Source: an uncultured Anaerostipes sp. (lineage in GTDB: Bacteria; Bacillota; Clostridia; Lachnospirales; Lachnospiraceae). From it: a stretch of 6,612 bases of DNA. Of the stretch, positions 1 through 6,128 are shown piece by piece (the stretch's first letter is position 1; every line of letters starts with the position of its first letter). Position numbers and translations under genes: made by a program. The DNA is taken from assembly GCA_900756035.1 (NCBI GenBank), contig CAAEIR010000087.1, positions 1 to 6,612 on the forward strand. The letters run 5' to 3'. Under the pieces are notes generated by a model. It made no database searches. It worked only from the letters and a program-made list of their open reading frames with translations, and was not told the origin of the DNA.

Positions 1-237
1 ATTATGGCAGGAATTGTCGGGGGTGTATTTCTTGTATGGGGCGGAATTGAATGGTATCGAAAGATATGGGATGATATTTATAAAATGGTTTTGATAGCCA
101 GCTTTTCCTTTATTGCGGTATTAGGAAACTTGATACGGGAATATTTGCCATTTAATCTGCTGTTTGTGATTTTTGTCATAAATGTAGGGACTGTTCTGAT
201 TAGAATATATTTGAATAATAAGAATGTTGGCTATTGA
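1..237 (+). CDS. Small hydrophobic membrane protein, probably 5'-partial
   Basis: I do not recognise this protein. The reading frame is open from base 1; the first ATG is at base 4, but only three bases precede it, so no ribosome binding site can be judged. The gene may therefore start outside the window. From that ATG the product is 77 residues with three hydrophobic stretches at about residues 4-18, 27-44 and 49-69, separated by short charged pieces (EWYRKIWDD and IREY), and a short polar tail ending NNKNVGY. It is probably an integral membrane protein or the C-terminal part of one. The stop codon overlaps the candidate -35 region of the next promoter. There is no terminator directly after it; the first hairpin lies about 95 bases downstream. 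Function and link to the neighbouring system are unknown. Confidence 0.55.
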   Translation: MMAGIVGGVFLVWGGIEWYRKIWDDIYKMVLIASFSFIAVLGNLIREYLPFNLLFVIFVINVGTVLIRIYLNNKNVGY

Positions 238-265
238 ACAATAAATCGAATTTATTTGCTATAAT
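234..265 (+). promoter_or_regulatory. Promoter for the araC-type gene (extended -10)
   Basis: TGCTATAAT at 257-265 is a perfect -10 hexamer (TATAAT, 260-265) preceded by the TGN extension typical of Gram-positive vegetative promoters. The best -35 candidate, TTGAAC at 234-239, matches four of six positions and has an overlong 20-base spacer, so the extended -10 probably carries most of the recognition. Transcription would begin near 271-273. This leaves a leader of about 150-160 bases before the regulator gene, which contains the hairpin at 333-380. Confidence 0.65.
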
Positions 266-332
266 GAATTTCTATATTTTCTTGTCAGTCAGTCCTAACG
301 GTGTTACACTGAAAAAGTATAGAAACTCAAAC

Positions 333-380
333 AATGTTACCTATTGTAGGGACTGGAGCTTTATAAGGTAACATTTTTTT
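333..380 (+). terminator. Intrinsic terminator or attenuator in the araC leader
   Basis: AATGTTACCT (333-342) pairs perfectly with AGGTAACATT (366-375), a 10-bp stem with a 23-base loop, and the 3' arm runs into seven T residues (374-380). This is the form of a Rho-independent terminator. It lies downstream of the 257-265 promoter and about 30 bases before the ribosome binding site of the regulator gene. It is therefore more likely a leader attenuator than simply the end of the upstream gene, though it would also stop read-through from that gene. The stem is A/T-rich, so termination may be partial. Confidence 0.65.
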
Positions 381-424
381 ATATGAGAAAGTTAGATAAA
401 ACTAATTACTGAAGGAGATAAGCT

Positions 425-487
425 ATGATGTTTTATGAAAGAGGAGACAAAAGTAAGAAAAGCAGCGGAAGAAAGTGGACAGTGTAA
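425..487 (+). CDS. Possible 20-codon leader peptide overlapping araC start
   Basis: The only strong Shine-Dalgarno in front of the regulator, AAGGAG at 412-417, lies 7 bases from ATG 425 and 10 from ATG 428, which share a frame. It is 17 bases from ATG 435, which is too far. Translation from 425 gives a 20-residue basic, polar peptide beginning MMFYERGDKSKK and stopping at TAA 485-487. One base later is ATG 489, in frame with the AraC protein. This arrangement would allow translational coupling. It could also be a chance short ORF, or a sign of an indel near the regulator start. No homology is recognised. Confidence 0.3.
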   Translation: MMFYERGDKSKKSSGRKWTV

Positions 488-1511
488 TATGAGAACAGTA
501 ACAACAGAGGACAATCCATATAAGGTTGCTGGAGATATACTTTTTGCGTCTTCGGAAGTGGAATCGGATTTCAGAAGTGTTGATTTATATGGATCTTCTG
601 TCCGGAGAAAAAAAGAAGATGCTATATGTTCAAGATTTCATCTTGAGAATGAAAGTGGTACAGGAGATATCGCCGTATATCAGACATTTCCAGGAATGGA
701 GCTGGTCTATAATGATATGCATATGGAATATTGTAATAAGATGCAGAGTCCACGTCCTGGATTTATTGAAATTAATTATTGTCGGGAGGGGCGGTGTGAG
801 TGTGCGTTTGGAGAGCGTAGTTATTGCTATATGGCAGCGGGAAATTTATCCATTTGTACCTTGCATAAGAAATCACATACATCAACATTTCCTACTTCCC
901 ATTATCATGGGATAACGATAACGATTGAGTTGGAAGAAATTACAGATGAGATGAGAAGAATCTTGAAACTTCTTTCTATTAATCTTACCCGAATTTCAGA
1001 GTTTGCAGGAAAACAGGATTTTTATATGGTTCGTGCAAATGAAACTGTCCAACATATATTTTCGGAATTATATACTGTTCAGGAACATATAAAGCCTAGT
1101 TATATCAGAATAAAGCTTCTGGAGCTTTTATTGATACTAACAGAAATGGATTTTGACAGGATTAAGAACGACTATGTTTATTTCTCAAAATCGCAAAGGA
1201 ACTGTACCAGACAGATTCATGATTTTATTGTAGGACATATCAAAGAACATTATACAATTGAGGAGTTGGCAGAGCATTTTGAAATATCACCTACGGCAAT
1301 GAAACGTTGTTTTAAGGGAATGTATGGTGCACCTGTTTATGCGTATCTCCGGACTTATCGTTTACAAATTGCTGAAAAATTATTACGGGAGGGGAATTTA
1401 TCTGTAGGTGAAATCGCAACAGAAATCGGATATACAAATCCCAATAAATTTACTTCGGCATTTCGAGGTGAATATGGAATGACACCAACGGAGTATAAAA
1501 AGAATGTCTGA
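435..1511 (+). CDS. AraC/XylS-family transcriptional regulator (PchR/YbtA-like arrangement)
   Basis: A 358-residue DNA-binding regulator. The C-terminal part, from about residue 258, is an AraC-type domain with two helix-turn-helix units: the first around 274-297 (TIEELAEHFEISPTAMKR) and the second around 324-356 (IATEIGY, KFTSAFR, GMTPTEYKK), closely matching the family signature. The N-terminal 60-200 region should be the ligand-sensing domain. It includes a Cys/His-rich stretch at 116-158. Length and architecture fit the PchR/YbtA group, which activate siderophore uptake genes on binding the metal-loaded siderophore; that specificity is inference. The start is uncertain: ATG 435 has no well-spaced ribosome binding site, and ATG 489 (Met19, just after a short upstream ORF) is a serious alternative. 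The gene has its own promoter and leader hairpin and precedes, in the same direction, the lipoprotein/transporter operon it probably controls. Confidence 0.9.
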   Translation: MKEETKVRKAAEESGQCNMRTVTTEDNPYKVAGDILFASSEVESDFRSVDLYGSSVRRKKEDAICSRFHLENESGTGDIAVYQTFPGMELVYNDMHMEYCNKMQSPRPGFIEINYCREGRCECAFGERSYCYMAAGNLSICTLHKKSHTSTFPTSHYHGITITIELEEITDEMRRILKLLSINLTRISEFAGKQDFYMVRANETVQHIFSELYTVQEHIKPSYIRIKLLELLLILTEMDFDRIKNDYVYFSKSQRNCTRQIHDFIVGHIKEHYTIEELAEHFEISPTAMKRCFKGMYGAPVYAYLRTYRLQIAEKLLREGNLSVGEIATEIGYTNPNKFTSAFRGEYGMTPTEYKKNV

Positions 1512-1538
1512 TTGGATAGAAACTAGTCTGCCAGGTCA

Positions 1539-1567
1539 TTGAGTTTCATATTAGTACCAGATAAAAT
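1539..1567 (+). promoter_or_regulatory. Promoter of the lipoprotein/ABC operon
   Basis: TTGAGT (1539-1544) and TAAAAT (1562-1567) are separated by exactly 17 bases and match the vegetative consensus at four and five of six positions. Transcription would start near 1574, leaving a leader of about 50 bases before the lipoprotein gene. The -35 is imperfect, as expected for an activator-dependent promoter. It overlaps AGTTTC (1542-1547), one half of an inverted repeat with GAAACT (1519-1524), which is a plausible site for the upstream AraC protein (inference). Confidence 0.55.
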
Positions 1568-1606
1568 ATGCATTGGTTAGATAAGACTGACTAATACATA
1601 TTTTTT
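1563..1606 (+). terminator. Weak hairpin with T-tract after the araC-type gene
   Basis: AAAATATG (1563-1570) pairs with CATATTTT (1597-1604), and TTAG (1577-1580) with CTAA (1591-1594) closes a 10-base apical loop across an internal loop. Six T residues run from 1601 to 1606. The stem is A/T-rich, so it would be a weak terminator. A transcript begun at the 1539-1567 promoter would lack the 5' arm, so the hairpin could form only in RNA reading through from the regulator gene. Confidence 0.35.
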
Positions 1607-1622
1607 ATTTAGGAGGATTATA

Positions 1623-2393
1623 ATGAAACAGAGAAAATTATTAACAAGTTTGTTTTTAGCAGCAGCTTTGTCTATTTCTTTATTGACGGGATGTGGAAAT
1701 ACAGGCAGTAGCACATCTGAAACAAAGCACACAGAAAACAGTGCTACAGAAGAACAGACTACAAGCGTACAGAAGGAAAGTGAAACTGATGAGAATCAGG
1801 ATGCAGCAGATCAGCTTTTATGCGATCTGAAAGGTACTTATCAGGAACTGTGGCCGGTTATTCTGGCAGATGAATACGATCAGCTGTGGCTCGATGACAG
1901 TGCTGCAATTGTAGGAGAGGATAATGCTCAGGCGGCTGTTGAAAAAATGTCTTCCATGGTAACTGGAACAGTCACCGGTGAAGAGGCAGTGGAAACCTAC
2001 AAGGATGGAAATATGGCATACGACTGTGAATTTTTACAGAATATAGATCAGTTCACGTTTGACGGAACAACAATATCTGGTGTGGATGAAGAGGGGAATG
2101 ATGTATTCAGTCATTCTTATCATTACGTAGGTATGGAAGAAACGCGTGGTCTGTACATCTACGAAAGTGATGATGCTGATTCCGGCGAGTTTACCTATTT
2201 CTGTATCGCTCCGGATACGATGAAAACTACATGGCACATTGAGTTCAGATATGGAAGTGACCTGGATGCATTGGAAAAATATGATGCAGGTGAATATGCT
2301 TATTGGCTGGCAGCAGGAATTTCTGTTGACTATACGAAAGCCGATGTTGAGAACTGTATACAGTTATTCTGTAAAGAGAATCTGTCTGAATAG
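1623..2393 (+). CDS. Surface lipoprotein, ZinT/YodA-like metal-binding candidate
   Basis: A 256-residue exported lipoprotein. The N-terminus has a basic start (MKQRK), a hydrophobic segment (residues 6-20) and the lipobox LTGC, so Cys24 should be lipidated and anchor the protein to the outer face of the membrane. Residues 25-60 are a Ser/Thr/Glu-rich linker. The rest (about 62-256) resembles the ZinT/YodA lipocalin-like domain also found at the C-terminus of AdcA: a start like LKGTYQELWPVI, a central GTTISG strand, then IAPDTMKTTWHIEF followed by YGSDLDALEKYD, in the order of the ZinT segments ending in HFHIF and the EALL region. Most of the histidines expected to bind zinc appear replaced, so metal binding is unproven. 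An AGGAGG ribosome binding site (1611-1616) sits 6 bases before ATG 1623. It is the first gene of the transporter operon. Lipoprotein assignment is firm; ZinT relationship is from memory of the family and moderate. Confidence 0.85.
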   Translation: MKQRKLLTSLFLAAALSISLLTGCGNTGSSTSETKHTENSATEEQTTSVQKESETDENQDAADQLLCDLKGTYQELWPVILADEYDQLWLDDSAAIVGEDNAQAAVEKMSSMVTGTVTGEEAVETYKDGNMAYDCEFLQNIDQFTFDGTTISGVDEEGNDVFSHSYHYVGMEETRGLYIYESDDADSGEFTYFCIAPDTMKTTWHIEFRYGSDLDALEKYDAGEYAYWLAAGISVDYTKADVENCIQLFCKENLSE

Positions 2394-2406
2394 TGAAAAT
2401 AAATTT

Positions 2407-2449
2407 GAGTCGGTGGAAATCGGAGAGATTCTGATGCCACCGGCTTTTT
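2407..2449 (+). terminator. Intra-operon hairpin with T5, likely partial terminator or processing site
   Basis: AGTCGGTGG (2408-2416) pairs with CCACCGGCT (2437-2445) with one G-U pair. Inside it ATCGGA (2419-2424) pairs with TTCTGAT (2430-2435) with one G-U pair, giving a long, stable, almost continuous hairpin. It is followed by TTTTT (2445-2449) and, directly after, the AGGAGG ribosome binding site (2451-2456) of the first transporter gene. Full termination here would leave both transporter genes without a promoter, so a partial terminator or mRNA-stabilising element is more likely, giving more lipoprotein than transporter. Confidence 0.6.
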
Positions 2450-2466
2450 GAGGAGGATATAAGGTC

Positions 2467-4284
2467 ATGAGCAAAAAGAAAAATGCCGAGTTATCCCGGA
2501 TGTGGGGATTTGCAGGGAAACGTCATTGGTTGACTATTGCCAGCTGCATTCTGGCAGGAATATCCACGGTGCTTTCTATTATTCCATTTGTCTGTATCTG
2601 GTTTGTGATTCGGGATATCTTGTATGCGATGAAAAAGGGAGATTTGTCACTGGCAGCTTCCAGTGGGCATTATGCGTGGTTTGCAGTAGCATTTTCGTTA
2701 CTTAGTATTTTATTATATTTTGTAGCATTATGTTGTTCGCATCTGGCAGCATTTCGTACAGCTACCAATATGAAAAAAGAGGCAATGCACCATATTGTCA
2801 CGTTACCGCTTGGATATTTCAGTCAGAATGCCAGTGGCAGACTTCGGAAAATTATTGATGACAATGCTGGACTGACTGAAGGGTTTCTGGCACATCAGTT
2901 GCCGGATCTGACCGGTGCAGTTGTTATGCCGGTTGCAGTCATCAGTTTGTTGTTTGTCTTTGACTGGAGACTTGGAATCTGTTGTTTGATTCCACTGGCA
3001 ATCAGTGTATTTTTCTTAAAGAAAATGATGGGTGGAGATAATGCCGATTTTATGTCGGGATACATGACCGCACTGGAAAATATGAATAAAGAAGCGGTAG
3101 AATTCGTTCGTGGAATCCCGGTTGTAAAGGTATTCCAGCAAACCATTTACTCATTCAAAAACTTTCATGCAGCGATTGAAGAATACAAAAAATATGCCAG
3201 TGGATATGCAATCTGCTGTCGTATCCCATTGACGGGATTTAACATTACTTTAAATGGAACTTTTATTTTGCTGATCCCAACTGCACTGATGCTTTTTTCG
3301 GCAGCAAGTGGACAGGCGGATCGTCAGAAACTGTTTTTAGATTTCCTGTTTTACAGTCTGTTTACTCCAGTTTGTACAACAATGATGAATCGAATCATGT
3401 TTGCAAGCGAACAGTTAATGGCGGCAAAAAGTGCAGTAAGCAGAATAGAAGCAATTTTGCAGGAAAAACCGCTTAAAGAATCAAATACACAAAAACAGCC
3501 AAAGGATGCTTCTGTTGTATTCGGGGATGTTTCTTTTACTTATCCAGGTGCTAAGAAAAAAGCATTGTATCATGTAAGCTTCGAAGTCCCTGATGGTAAG
3601 AAAATTGCATTAGTCGGAGCTTCCGGTAGTGGCAAATCTACAGCGGCCAGTCTGATTCCACGTTTTTATGATGTTCAGGAAGGAAACGTCTTAGTGGGTG
3701 GTGTGGATGTTCGTGAGATTGCTAAAAATGACCTCATGGAGCAGATTGCATTTGTGTTCCAGAACACCCGTCTTTTCAATGATACCTTACTTGAAAATAT
3801 CAGAGCTTCCAGGCCAGATGCCACACGTGAAGAAGTGATGAGAGCGGCAGAAGCAGCACAATGTCAGGATATCATAGAGAGACTTCCAAATGGTTTGGAT
3901 ACTATAGTTGGAAGTGGAGGAACCTATCTGTCGGGTGGTGAAAATCAGCGGATTGCATTAGCACGTGCAATTCTGAAAGATGCACCAATTATTATACTTG
4001 ATGAAGCGACAGCTTTTGCAGATGCGGAAAATGAGCATCAGATCCAGCTTGCCTTTGAAGGACTGACCAGCGGAAAAACAGTACTTATGATTGCACATCG
4101 TCTGTCCACGATTCAGGATGCAGATATGATTCTGGTCTTTGGTGATGGAAAAATAATAGAACGAGGCAATCATGATGAATTGCTGAAACAGAATGGTGTC
4201 TACGCATCCATGTGGAAAGAATATCAGACACAGATTATCTGGAAGGTTGGAACGACTGTGAGAAAGGAGGAAAATCATGATTAA
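2467..4284 (+). CDS. ABC half-transporter, fused permease-ATPase (YbtP/IrtA-like), subunit 1
   Basis: A 605-residue membrane protein with an exporter-type transmembrane domain (about six helices, residues 17-310) fused to a nucleotide-binding domain (about 345-590). All ATPase motifs are present: Walker A GASGSGKST (384-392), Q-loop Gln432, signature LSGGENQR (488-495), Walker B IIILDE with catalytic Glu513, and H-loop His544. The D-loop reads AFAD (516-519) followed by AENE, instead of the usual SALD; I associate this form with YbtP/YbtQ and IrtA-type transporters, which have an exporter fold but import metal-siderophore complexes. The start is supported by AGGAGG at 2451-2456, 10 bases upstream. 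It overlaps the next gene by 8 bp and should form a heterodimer with its product. ABC half-transporter is certain; substrate and direction are inference. Confidence 0.93.
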   Translation: MSKKKNAELSRMWGFAGKRHWLTIASCILAGISTVLSIIPFVCIWFVIRDILYAMKKGDLSLAASSGHYAWFAVAFSLLSILLYFVALCCSHLAAFRTATNMKKEAMHHIVTLPLGYFSQNASGRLRKIIDDNAGLTEGFLAHQLPDLTGAVVMPVAVISLLFVFDWRLGICCLIPLAISVFFLKKMMGGDNADFMSGYMTALENMNKEAVEFVRGIPVVKVFQQTIYSFKNFHAAIEEYKKYASGYAICCRIPLTGFNITLNGTFILLIPTALMLFSAASGQADRQKLFLDFLFYSLFTPVCTTMMNRIMFASEQLMAAKSAVSRIEAILQEKPLKESNTQKQPKDASVVFGDVSFTYPGAKKKALYHVSFEVPDGKKIALVGASGSGKSTAASLIPRFYDVQEGNVLVGGVDVREIAKNDLMEQIAFVFQNTRLFNDTLLENIRASRPDATREEVMRAAEAAQCQDIIERLPNGLDTIVGSGGTYLSGGENQRIALARAILKDAPIIILDEATAFADAENEHQIQLAFEGLTSGKTVLMIAHRLSTIQDADMILVFGDGKIIERGNHDELLKQNGVYASMWKEYQTQIIWKVGTTVRKEENHD

Positions 4285-6025
4285 CAGATTACAGAAAAAA
4301 TACGCTCTGAGTGTCCAGGGTGCAAAGGATCTTTTTAAAGCAATTGTTTATTCTGTACTGGCAAATATCAGTCTGATGCTCCCGGTTGCCCTACTTGCAA
4401 TAGTATTAAATACGATGCTTCCTATGGCTCTTGGAATGGAAGAAAAAGTGGCAGGATTTGCAGGATATACAGTTGTTGGAATTATCATTTTAGTGATTAT
4501 TTTTGTCCTTCATTATCTGCAGTATACAAAAGCCTATATTGGTACCTATGAGGAAAGTGAACGTAGACGCATTACACTTGCAGAAAAGCTCAGGACGTTA
4601 CCGCTTGGATTTTTCCATGAACGTGACCTTGCTGATCTGACAAGTACAATTATGGGCGACTGTGCCAGTTTTGAGCATGCGTTTTCCCATACAGTTCCGC
4701 AATTTTTTGGAGCACTTATTTCTACAAGTATTGTGTGTCTGGTACTTCTTGTTATGAACTGGAAAATGGGAATTGCTCTTTTGTGGGTTGCACCGGTGGC
4801 ATTTGCAATTGTTCTTCTTTCACGCAAGTGGCAGGAACTGCTTGCAAAGAAATATATGACAACAAGAATTGATCTGTCAGAAGGAATACAGGAATGTCTG
4901 GAAACGGTACAGGATATTAAGGCATGTAATCAGGAGAAAACTTATCTGGAGAAACTGGATGCGAAATTGGATGCAGCAGAAAAAGCGCAGATTTCCAGTG
5001 AAATGGTCAGTGCGAGTCTTCTTACAACCGGTCAGATGGTCTTACGGCTTGGACTGGCAACGGTTATTGTTGTGGGAAGTTCGCTGATTTTAAAGGAAAA
5101 AATTGATCTGTTTACTTATATTCTATATTTGATCGCAGCCTCCCGTCTGTATGATCCACTTTCTGGAGCTATGGCGAATATGGCAGAACTTTTTGGTGTG
5201 AATTTACAGGTAAAACGCTTGAAAGAAATCCAGGAATATCCGTTAGAAAACGGGCAGACAGAGTATCACACCAAAGGATATGATGTGATTTTTGACCATG
5301 TGAAGTTTTCTTATGAAACAGGAAAAACAGTTTTAAAAGATGTATCTTTTACTGCAAAACAGGGACAGGTGACTGCATTAGTAGGACCATCCGGCGGTGG
5401 TAAGAGCACCATAGCAAAACTGGCAGCTAAATTCTATGACGTGGATGGTGGGAAAATTACACTTGGTGGTGCAGATATCGCAAAAATTGATCCGGTCGCA
5501 TTGATGAAAGATTTTTCGATTGTTTTTCAGGATGTTGTTCTTTTCAATAATACAATTATGGAAAATATCCGTGTCGGACGAAAAGGTGCAAGTGATGAGG
5601 ATGTTATTGCTGCAGCAAAGGCTGCAAAATGTCATGATTTTATCGAAAAATTGCCGCAGGGTTATCAGACGGTAATCGGAGAAAATGGTTCTACGCTTTC
5701 TGGCGGGGAGTGCCAACGTCTTTCCATTGCCCGTGCACTTTTAAAAGATGCACCTGTTATTTTACTGGATGAAGCAACTGCTTCTTTAGATGTGGACAGT
5801 GAAACACAGATACAGGAAGCGATATCTGAACTAGTCAGTGGGAAGACAGTTCTGGTAATCGCTCATAGGATGAGAACGATTGAAGCAGCGGATCAGATCG
5901 TTGTTCTGGATAAAGGTGTTGTGGCAGAAAAAGGAAACCATGATACGCTTATGAAGAAAAATGGTTTATATCGTAAGCTGGTTGATCTGCAGACGGAAGC
6001 AGCAAATTGGAAACTTAGTGTATAG
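4277..6025 (+). CDS. ABC half-transporter, fused permease-ATPase (YbtQ/IrtB-like), subunit 2
   Basis: A 582-residue partner half-transporter: transmembrane domain with about six helices (residues 15-300) and nucleotide-binding domain (about 335-575). Motifs seen are Walker A GPSGGGKST (370-378), Q-loop Gln418, signature LSGGECQR (474-481), Walker B VILLDE with catalytic Glu499, D-loop ASLD (502-505), and H-loop His530. Both subunits thus carry a full motif set, so the heterodimer should have two consensus ATP sites, unlike many heterodimeric exporters with one degenerate site. The gene starts inside the end of the previous one (ATGATTAA, 4277-4284), with AAAGGAGG (4263-4270) placed 6 bases before the start, indicating translational coupling and equal amounts of the two subunits. 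The subunits are clear paralogues, both carrying TLPLG[YF]F at the equivalent place after the second helix. A strong terminator follows the stop codon directly. Confidence 0.93.
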   Translation: MINRLQKKYALSVQGAKDLFKAIVYSVLANISLMLPVALLAIVLNTMLPMALGMEEKVAGFAGYTVVGIIILVIIFVLHYLQYTKAYIGTYEESERRRITLAEKLRTLPLGFFHERDLADLTSTIMGDCASFEHAFSHTVPQFFGALISTSIVCLVLLVMNWKMGIALLWVAPVAFAIVLLSRKWQELLAKKYMTTRIDLSEGIQECLETVQDIKACNQEKTYLEKLDAKLDAAEKAQISSEMVSASLLTTGQMVLRLGLATVIVVGSSLILKEKIDLFTYILYLIAASRLYDPLSGAMANMAELFGVNLQVKRLKEIQEYPLENGQTEYHTKGYDVIFDHVKFSYETGKTVLKDVSFTAKQGQVTALVGPSGGGKSTIAKLAAKFYDVDGGKITLGGADIAKIDPVALMKDFSIVFQDVVLFNNTIMENIRVGRKGASDEDVIAAAKAAKCHDFIEKLPQGYQTVIGENGSTLSGGECQRLSIARALLKDAPVILLDEATASLDVDSETQIQEAISELVSGKTVLVIAHRMRTIEAADQIVVLDKGVVAEKGNHDTLMKKNGLYRKLVDLQTEAANWKLSV

Positions 6026-6028
6026 AAC

Positions 6029-6075
6029 AAAAGGCACTGAAAACCATAGAATTATTGGTTTGCAGTGCCTTTTTT
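6029..6075 (+). terminator. Strong intrinsic terminator of the ABC operon
   Basis: AAAAGGCACTG (6029-6039) pairs with CAGTGCCTTTT (6063-6073). After one A-G mismatch the stem continues with AAACC (6041-6045) against GGTTT (6057-6061), closing an 11-base loop. A run of six T residues (6070-6075) follows. It begins 4 bases after the stop codon of the second transporter gene. Because the 5' arm starts with AAAA, the same hairpin could also end the convergent gene on the other strand. Confidence 0.9.
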
Positions 6076-6128
6076 GAGCAAAGAGAAAAAATACAGTGAA
6101 TTTAAGTTTTGCTAAGTTTCACTAAATT

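Noticed and set aside
272..380. Known riboswitch or T-box in the regulator leader
   Set aside because: I could not match the T-box core, fluoride, guanidine, lysine or tetrahydrofolate consensus features; only a terminator and possible alternative pairings are supported.
526..915. Open frame of 129 codons on the + strand inside the AraC gene
   Set aside because: It lies wholly within a convincing AraC coding region in another frame, has no ribosome binding site and no recognisable domain.
1619..1624. Perfect TATAAT at the lipoprotein start codon
   Set aside because: It overlaps the ATG, has no -35 at a suitable distance and would give a transcript lacking the ribosome binding site; it arises from the A/T-rich region between the AGGAGG and the start codon.
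2239..2451. Open frame crossing the end of the lipoprotein gene
   Set aside because: It overlaps the lipoprotein C-terminus in another frame and ends in the hairpin; composition looks like a shifted reading of the real gene.
3958..4278. Minus-strand open frame opposite the first ABC ATPase domain
   Set aside because: It is the antisense shadow of conserved Walker B and H-loop coding sequence, with no start context.
2800..4610. A 16-base identity (2800-2815 and 4595-4610) as a repeat or recombination site
   Set aside because: It encodes the TLPLG motif at the equivalent position of two paralogous transporter genes, so shared ancestry explains it.
5378..5716. Minus-strand open frame opposite the second ABC ATPase domain
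   Set aside because: Antisense shadow of conserved ATPase motifs, as above.
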